This document shows, piece by piece, positions 57,895 through 64,000 of a stretch of 64,000 nt of DNA. A program made the position numbers and the translations under genes. Numbering within the stretch: the stretch's first letter is position 1; each line of letters starts with the position of its first letter. Below the pieces are notes generated by a model. That model was given only the letters and a program-made list of their open reading frames with translations. It did no database searches and had not been told where the DNA came from. Origin of the DNA: Aporrectodea caliginosa (lineage: Eukaryota > Annelida > Clitellata > Crassiclitellata > Lumbricidae); assembly GCA_020284085.1 (NCBI GenBank), contig JACEVL010000129.1, positions 1,330,664 through 1,394,663 of the forward strand, given 5' to 3'.

Positions 57895-60210
57895 GTAAGT
57901 AATTCGTCGTCGTCGTCGTTATCATCAGTGTCGTTGCCGACGCATTCAACGATCGCCATTAAGAGGAGTTCGAAAATTAGGGTCGTAGCATAACAAACAC
58001 GTGTAGTCGTCATCATTTTCGTTGTTGTTGTCGTCATATTCATATCATTTTGATCAAATATTAAGATTAGCCTACTGCCTAACAACGACAACAACATTTA
58101 GGCCTACTACAGCAATCATGATCATGATTGGGATTCAGAATCCAGGGGTGGAAATTCAAACTGACCGTAATCCACAGTGGGTAATATTAATATAAATTTT
58201 CCATTCCATGGTAGGTCCAGTTTGGCAACTGGGTTTAAGTTATGAGAGTGGTGAAGAGAACTAGTCTGCTAAACGTAGCGTGGAATGCTGGCTGATCGAC
58301 ATAAAATTACATAGGGGCCTATCCAAGCAGTTGGATGTATCTCTGAGAGGTTCTTGAAAGGTGCTATATAAATGTCCAGATACATGCATACACTCAGTCA
58401 CATACTTTATGAACCTCTGGAAACCGAACTTGGACCTCCCTCGGGCTACTCTTTTGGACAACCCCTCTGACTAGATGCAGTGCTCGTGAATAAGCTGGTG
58501 CCCTGCACTTGGCTTTTGAGTGGCGCTTTAGAAGTTTGGAGATTACGATTACAATTAATGTATGCATGCATGCATACACGTTTTCATGCCTGTATACCTG
58601 ATTACTGCTTGGTTTTGATACACCATTGTTTGAAGCCTTGTGTATTAGACACCAGTGCTATGTAACTTGCTAATTCATAATAATTATACATACATGCAAC
58701 TAATTAATAATTATAATACACATATGCATACGTTTAAACTGGAAACTGGCTGAAGGGTACATCCCTGCAACTGCTTTCGTGGTTGAGATGCAGTCATCCA
58801 TGTCTGTTTCAGTCCTGCGATTTTACCAATAACAGTATAAGGAAACTCGTGACATTGCTTGATCATACTGACTGCATTAGGTACAAAATTCTTCCAAAAT
58901 GTCCCGTAATAAAATACAGCCCGTAAAAACAAAGTTTTTTACTATATCCATCTAGTATCCTATAATGCGTCTTATGAAGCAGTTACCTCTACAAATATAT
59001 AGTCCGCGTTCATTTTACGACATAGCGTGCGTTTAATCAGGCAGCGCGCCCGTTTTTGTTGCTTGGGACAATCACAACGCTGGCTAGTGACAACGCTGCG
59101 TATCGGAAAAGGGGATTCCCGATTCGAAAAGTTGATTCCCCGATTCGAAAAGTTGAGTCCCGATTCTATAAGCTAGCCTTTTTGGGGTAGCTGAAATTTT
59201 TATAGAATGAAATGTCTGCGAGGTCGAGTCTATCTGCCAAGTTTCACAACGATTGAATGATTGTAAGTGATCGAATGAGTCGAATCGCAAGATTTGACTT
59301 TTTAGCCTGTGGCTCAAACATGAGTTACATAGTTACATTCAAGATTTCCGTAAGTTAAACTAGATGGATAAAAACATTATAATACTGGACAATTTCTGGT
59401 TCCTACAGCTCTATAGGACTGTGGTATGTAAAACATTTCATGTGAGCAAAGTCATTACATTGCTGATTTTAGTGAAATTGTTAGAAGAAGAGATTTCCTG
59501 TAAGATAGCCCTGAGGCAGCATAGGGTATGAGGTGCTAGATGAGGGCTAAGAAAAGCATCAACTGTTGAATGACCTCCAAAAGGGAAATCACAGTTTGTG
59601 TTAATAGGTACGATGAAAATTCTTGAGGCAAGAGAGATCCAGAAGGTTGGCTTTGGCAGATAAATGAGTTCAGGAATTGTAGATGTGTGGAGTTGTTTGG
59701 GTGATAGTAAAGTTTCAGTCAAAACTATCATAGTTTTAATGAGGACTCTATGAAGGATTGACCACAGAGCATTCTCTATAATTAGCAGTTGTTCTATAAG
59801 GCAGGGTGAATGTCTTCTGCGCCACTTATAAAGCCCATGTTGTGTTCATTCTCACAGGATTAGTTTTAGTGTGGACCAGAATGATGGCTGAGCCAAAAGG
59901 GGAGGGCAGCAAATTCTGCAAATTGGAGCCACAGCGCGTTTGAATAAGCTGGTGCCCTGTGCTTGGCTTTCAAGTGGCGCTTTAGAAGTTTGGAGCTTAC
60001 GATTAATTATGATTACCAAAGGAGCTGAGTGCTGAACCCTGAAACTTGGCTGATACTGCTACACTACTGCCAATTTCAGTACAAAGACTATCAAAACCTG
60101 AGTTCAGTTATCCATAAGGAAAGCTTGACCAGTTACTGGATTACTATTGAGCTTAAGCTGTAATATCCATCAGCCTCAGGACCACTTCTCACCTTATACA
60201 CCATATCTGG
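57895..60210. other. G-alpha intron 1, first part
   Basis: Contains a LINE 3' box (GGTGCTATATAAAT, 58360-58373), a short dispersed repeat (58440-58550) repeated at 59935-60010, and three copies of GATTCGAAAAGTTGA-like units at 59104-59170. No coding exon recognised. Confidence 0.45.
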
Positions 60211-60216
60211 TCCTTG

Positions 60217-60459
60217 GGGGCCCGATAGCGCATTGGATAACATCTGGCGTAGAGAGCGAGAGGTATCGAGTTCGAGCCCCGTAGGAGAGACATGCTTTGT
60301 AGGCTGCTATTAGCGCCGTGTATTGCAGGCTGTCTGTTCTGTTAGTAGTTAAGATTTGTGTCTTCTGTCATTTGCGTTCTTGTGAATTGTTTCAACTGCA
60401 TAACTGTAAAGCTGTACCGGTTGCGATGTGTCAACCGGATTGTTTCAATAAAGGAAAGA

Positions 60460-60519
<60 letters not shown>
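60217..60519 (+). mobile_element. tRNA-derived SINE family 1, full-length copy
   Basis: A tRNA-like head with GATAGCGCATTGGATAAC (A-box) and GAGTTCGAGCCCC (B-box) is followed by GCTGCTATTAGCGCCGTGTA, a body, and an (ATT)n tail (60461-60519). It provides the reference for copies at 6930-7181 and 14537-14720. Confidence 0.85.
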
Positions 60520-60954
60520 CGAACAGTCCCAAGTAACTAAGTCCCAAGTGACATGTACTGGCTGACTGCAGCCACATGCAGTGCAGATATAAGTATTTGC
60601 ATTGTGAAAAGAATTGTTCAGACTTGGTTGACTGTAAAACTTTAATTTTCACGTTTACCATATGTGCAGTTGTGCACTTTTACATATATTTACTGTTAGA
60701 AGCTCACTCATGGACTGCATCCAAAGCCACATCTGTCATAGTGCAGAATTTGGAAAGGTTACATTGCATATACATATGTATACACTTAAATTAGTAATCA
60801 TGCATACTTGCATACATGTGCATTCATACATAGGTGTACATACTTGCATTATAACATACATAAAACTTGTGCATATTTTGTGTTTTTACATTTATTTACA
60901 TTATCAGAAACATGCAGTGATACACAGAATACACACACTTGGTCTTGTGCATTG

Positions 60955-61010
60955 AGGTTGGGAACACCTCTGATAAAGTTTTCTTGAAGAGGTGCTATAT
61001 AAATAACCAT
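60955..61010 (+). mobile_element. LINE 3' box fragment
   Basis: GGAACACCTCTGATAAAG, GGTGCTATATAAAT (60991-61004), then an AT-rich tail close to the (TA)n run. Confidence 0.5.
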
Positions 61011-61034
61011 TTGCAAATGCAATTATAATGCAGA

Positions 61035-61038
61035 TATG

Positions 61039-61123
<85 letters not shown>
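61035..61123. repeat. (TA)n microsatellite, about 44 units
   Basis: Uninterrupted TA repeat, the longest in the window. The minus-strand Tyr/Ile frame across it is an artefact. Confidence 0.95.
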
Positions 61124-61613
61124 CCTGTACACATTCATAAATATCTAGATGAATGCACAAATAATTTCACGTTTATGAGACTTTGGTTGATTCATGTGAC
61201 ATTAAGGGAAACTAGGAAAGAGTAAACATGTCACGTGTTGTGACATACGTGTAGATCTTATTGTGACCTCGGACAGGCTGTTGTGACACTCTCCAGGTTC
61301 AAGTCTTGTTATGAGTCAAACATGAGCACTGTTGTGTCCAACCGGCTTTTATCAAGAGTGCTACGAAGGTTTATATTCTAATTTTGAGAGATATCCATTT
61401 ATATGCCTGTGATGTATACATGCAAAGCATTTGTTTATGGACATATACATGCTAGCTGTGTGGGCATATACACATACCAGTATTAATATGTATGTATATA
61501 CATGTATTCTTTGATTATTTATACCAATACTGATATATATATATATATTTACCATATATACACATATATTATTATACTTCATAGTTTGATTTTGCAATAG
61601 TATAGGAGCTTTG

Positions 61614-61653
61614 TAATTATATATTTAATTAATTAAATATATATAATTATATA
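61614..61653. repeat. AT-rich palindrome between direct repeats
   Basis: TAATTATATA at 61614-61623 and 61644-61653 flanks a near-palindromic TTTAATTAATTAAA core. The pattern is like the other palindromic insertions, but low complexity makes it weak. Confidence 0.4.
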
Positions 61654-61659
61654 GCTTGC

Positions 61660-62990
61660 ATGCGATCTCTCTCTCTCACTCTTTCACTCTGTCTGTCTGT
61701 CTCTCTTTATATATATATATAATGAGTGACAGATAGACAGATATATATATATATATATGCTCACATACTGTATATATATATATGCACTTATGTATCTTTA
61801 ATAAATATCCTGCCAGGGTGTGTGCAAACTATATATAAATACTGATACATGTACTGTACAATGCAGCCTATATATATATGTACACCAAAGAGGTTGTAAC
61901 AATGTGTCAGAGCTAGTTTAGAAGTGGGCCTTGTTCTGTGCTAAGTCCAGATGAATGGAATACTCTTCCAGGAGTATGTTGTGCTGCCAGTGCCGAAGCG
62001 GTTCTCTGCAGTTGAAACTGCATGACTTGAGCATACCTGGAAAAGGTTGTCAAGTGGAGCATGAGTGTGCTTAGACGTAGAACAAATGCCAAGCAAAGCT
62101 GGTTTTTCCATCTGGTTGCTCAGACAGACTTGTGCACAAGTTCAGTAAAGTAAGAGAATATCAAGACTAGAAACTGGCAATGCAGTGATGATGGCTGTAG
62201 TAAGATTTCAGACTTGTGATTATACTGATGCCATAAGCAAGGAGGGACCTTCTTATATGGTAATTGACTGTAACACAATTTCTGAAAACATAGTTGAGGA
62301 CAGTTAGATCAAATTGAAAATTGACATTCCATGACACTCACATGACACATACATTGGGCTCATTTGGCCTGTAGCTGGCTATTGGGGATCTGGGGCAAAA
62401 TTGCAGGTCAACGTAGGACCTGGCTTCTCCTGGCCTCTCAAAAGGATTATGATTTTGATTGGGACTTCACATGAAGCAATCGTTGATCGTTGATCGATGC
62501 CTTGGGCATTATCATCGTATTAGGTCAATAGATTTCTTTTCTTCCTTCAAGACACTTCAAAACTCACTCTATCTCATTGGCTTTCAAACATCTGGATTCG
62601 TAACAGCTATTCAATTGGTGACTGACTAATTGCAACTCAGATTTGAATTTCTGTGTGACTGCATGCATTAAAAATGTACATAATAAGTACTTATAGAAAT
62701 CATTAGATTACATGTAGGTTAGGGCCCAATGAATCTGACCATACATGTGTTATAATACAACCTCATTTATTAACAATGCATATATTTACAGCCACTTGTA
62801 CAACACCTTCGAAGAGTTTCACAGATGTTCAGCATTTTGAGAAAGTTCCAGTGTATATAAATTAATCTTTATGTTACAATATAAACGTAATTTGTGCTTT
62901 AATTTTCTTCCTATAAATTATGATAAATTGAGATACATGTTGAACGGTTGCTACTGAGTGAAGGCAGAAGTCATGTATTGTAAATAACCT
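61660..62990. other. G-alpha intron 1, middle part
   Basis: (TC)n and (TA)n runs near 61665-61790. A short LINE-like tail (DEWNTLPG-type frame) near 61950. Otherwise nothing recognised. Confidence 0.4.
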
Positions 62991-63269
62991 AAATCAGTCT
63001 GATTGAGCTCTGGTGGTAATTTTTAGGCGTTTACGATAGGGAGACGGCCAATGGAGTGCATGGAAATGGGTTCTGGATAAATGGAGTCTTTAGTTTTGAC
63101 CTGGATGCAATCACAGATCCTACTGGGAAAACAGTTCCAAAGTCAAAGTCTGGCAGGTCGAATGGTGCAAGGAACCCTGTGTCATGGCAGAGTTGAAGAA
63201 CAACAGACAGGTTTTAGTAGAAAACAGTCCGTATGTTCCGGCTATAGAAGAATTGAGTACAGCGTGTAT

Positions 63270-63480
63270 TGGTATATGTGTGTACGTACGTATGTATGTG
63301 ATTGTGTATGCTTGTATGTGTGTGTGTACGTGCCTAAGTATTTATGTGCATATGTGTGTATGTACGACGTATGTATGTATTTATGTGCATATGTATGTAT
63401 GTGTGCATGTATGTCTGTATGTACAAACGTATGTATGTGTGATGTATGTATGTATTGATATAGATATGTACAATAGGTGC
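63270..63480. repeat. (TATG)n / (TG)n compound microsatellite
   Basis: Long run of TATGTATG, TGTGTG and GTACGTA units. Cys/Val/Tyr-rich open frames on the plus strand are artefacts of it. Confidence 0.9.
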
Positions 63481-63499
63481 GTTTATGTTAGCACCTCAC

Positions 63500-64000
63500 A
63501 AAAATCCCCTTGCTATCCTAAATGGATGGTGTAAGTTGCAGCATATACACAAAGTAGCTTTTCAATGTTGTTGAAGAATGTTAGACTTTGTAGCATACAC
63601 ACAAAAAAGGTGCAAGGTTACAGTGATTTGGTTCTGTGGGAATTTTGGGGGGGAATTGAAGGAGTTTGGGTTGATGGTGTGCGATTGTTGACTGCATTGG
63701 ATGAATGTGGTGGCTGATGGAGGAAGATAGAATTGCATCAACTGATTTACGTGTGTGTCTGTTTCTAAGCAGTACCGCTGAATATAATGGATGTGCAGAA
63801 ATTTGGCATGTCAGTATGACGTGAGCTTCCTTATCGTGCATCCTGTTGCGCTTGTTTGATAGCAAAAAACGATGTAGAAAGATATGATGGAGAAACTCAT
63901 ATAAAGATAAATTCTGGGAGGCTGAGGTGATGATTTGTGGCCCAGGGAAAGGCGCTGTGGAAGAAATAAGATGATGGCCACGTATCCCCCAGCAGAGGTG
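63500..64000. other. Window end, no gene seen
   Basis: No exon matching the next G-alpha segment (GAGESGKSTIVKQMK) or any other protein was recognised. Confidence 0.4.

Noticed and set aside
60217..60290. tRNA gene
   Set aside because: A and B boxes are good, but the sequence runs into a SINE body and (ATT)n tail, and two partial copies exist in the window.
63060..63260. Second G-alpha exon
   Set aside because: No GAGESGKS-encoding segment of the expected phase was found here or elsewhere after 57894.

Overview
This is animal nuclear DNA: GT-AG spliced genes with small exons, long introns and many degenerate mobile elements. Gene content (a temptin/copper-monooxygenase gene, BBS1, DNAI3/WDR63, a G-alpha o/i gene) plus LINE tails, tRNA-derived SINEs and an over-used TAGGCCTA octamer suggest a marine invertebrate, probably a deuterostome such as an echinoderm or hemichordate. 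The species cannot be fixed from the sequence alone.

Layout. 1-5.8 kb: repeat field (terminal-inverted-repeat elements, a reverse-transcriptase remnant, a hAT-type MITE, a LINE tail with a 59-bp target duplication, an LTR-like block). 6.3-10.2 kb (+): three exons of a secreted protein joining a temptin-like domain to the start of a copper type II monooxygenase domain; its later exons were not found. 8.7-12.9 kb: minisatellites, a perfect 85-bp inverted repeat, another TIR element and LINE tails. 13.4-13.7 kb (-): terminal exon of an HMG-box-like protein. 14-17.9 kb: SINE, LINE and AT-rich repeat debris. 18.7-29.2 kb (-): complete BBS1, 14 exons, 585 residues. 29.2-29.8 kb: shared divergent promoter. 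29.8-53.9 kb (+): complete DNAI3, one untranslated exon plus 22 coding exons, 1045 residues. 54-56.4 kb: hAT remnant between 240-bp direct repeats, and LINE debris. 56.5-57.9 kb (+): CAG/GA/TA/CGT-rich leader and first coding exon of a G-alpha(o/i) gene. 57.9-64 kb: its first intron, with SINEs and microsatellites and no further coding exon that I can see.

BBS1 (BBSome, ciliary cargo sorting) and DNAI3 (inner-arm dynein intermediate chain) are both cilium genes and lie head to head. Between them are an ETS-type ACCGGAAGTG and an RFX X-box-like palindrome, suggesting shared ciliary regulation.

Most unusual observations: (1) at least six short palindromes of unrelated sequence, each embedded between 6-11 bp direct repeats like target duplications; (2) a ~1.7-kb, 63-bp-unit minisatellite built from the 3' end of a DNAI3 exon and its splice donor, giving more than 25 tandem 5' splice sites; (3) an undescribed in-phase candidate cassette exon in DNAI3; (4) a decayed tandem copy of another DNAI3 exon. 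The exon models were assembled by eye from reading frame, splice dinucleotides and remembered family sequence; both full genes close in frame with no internal stop.
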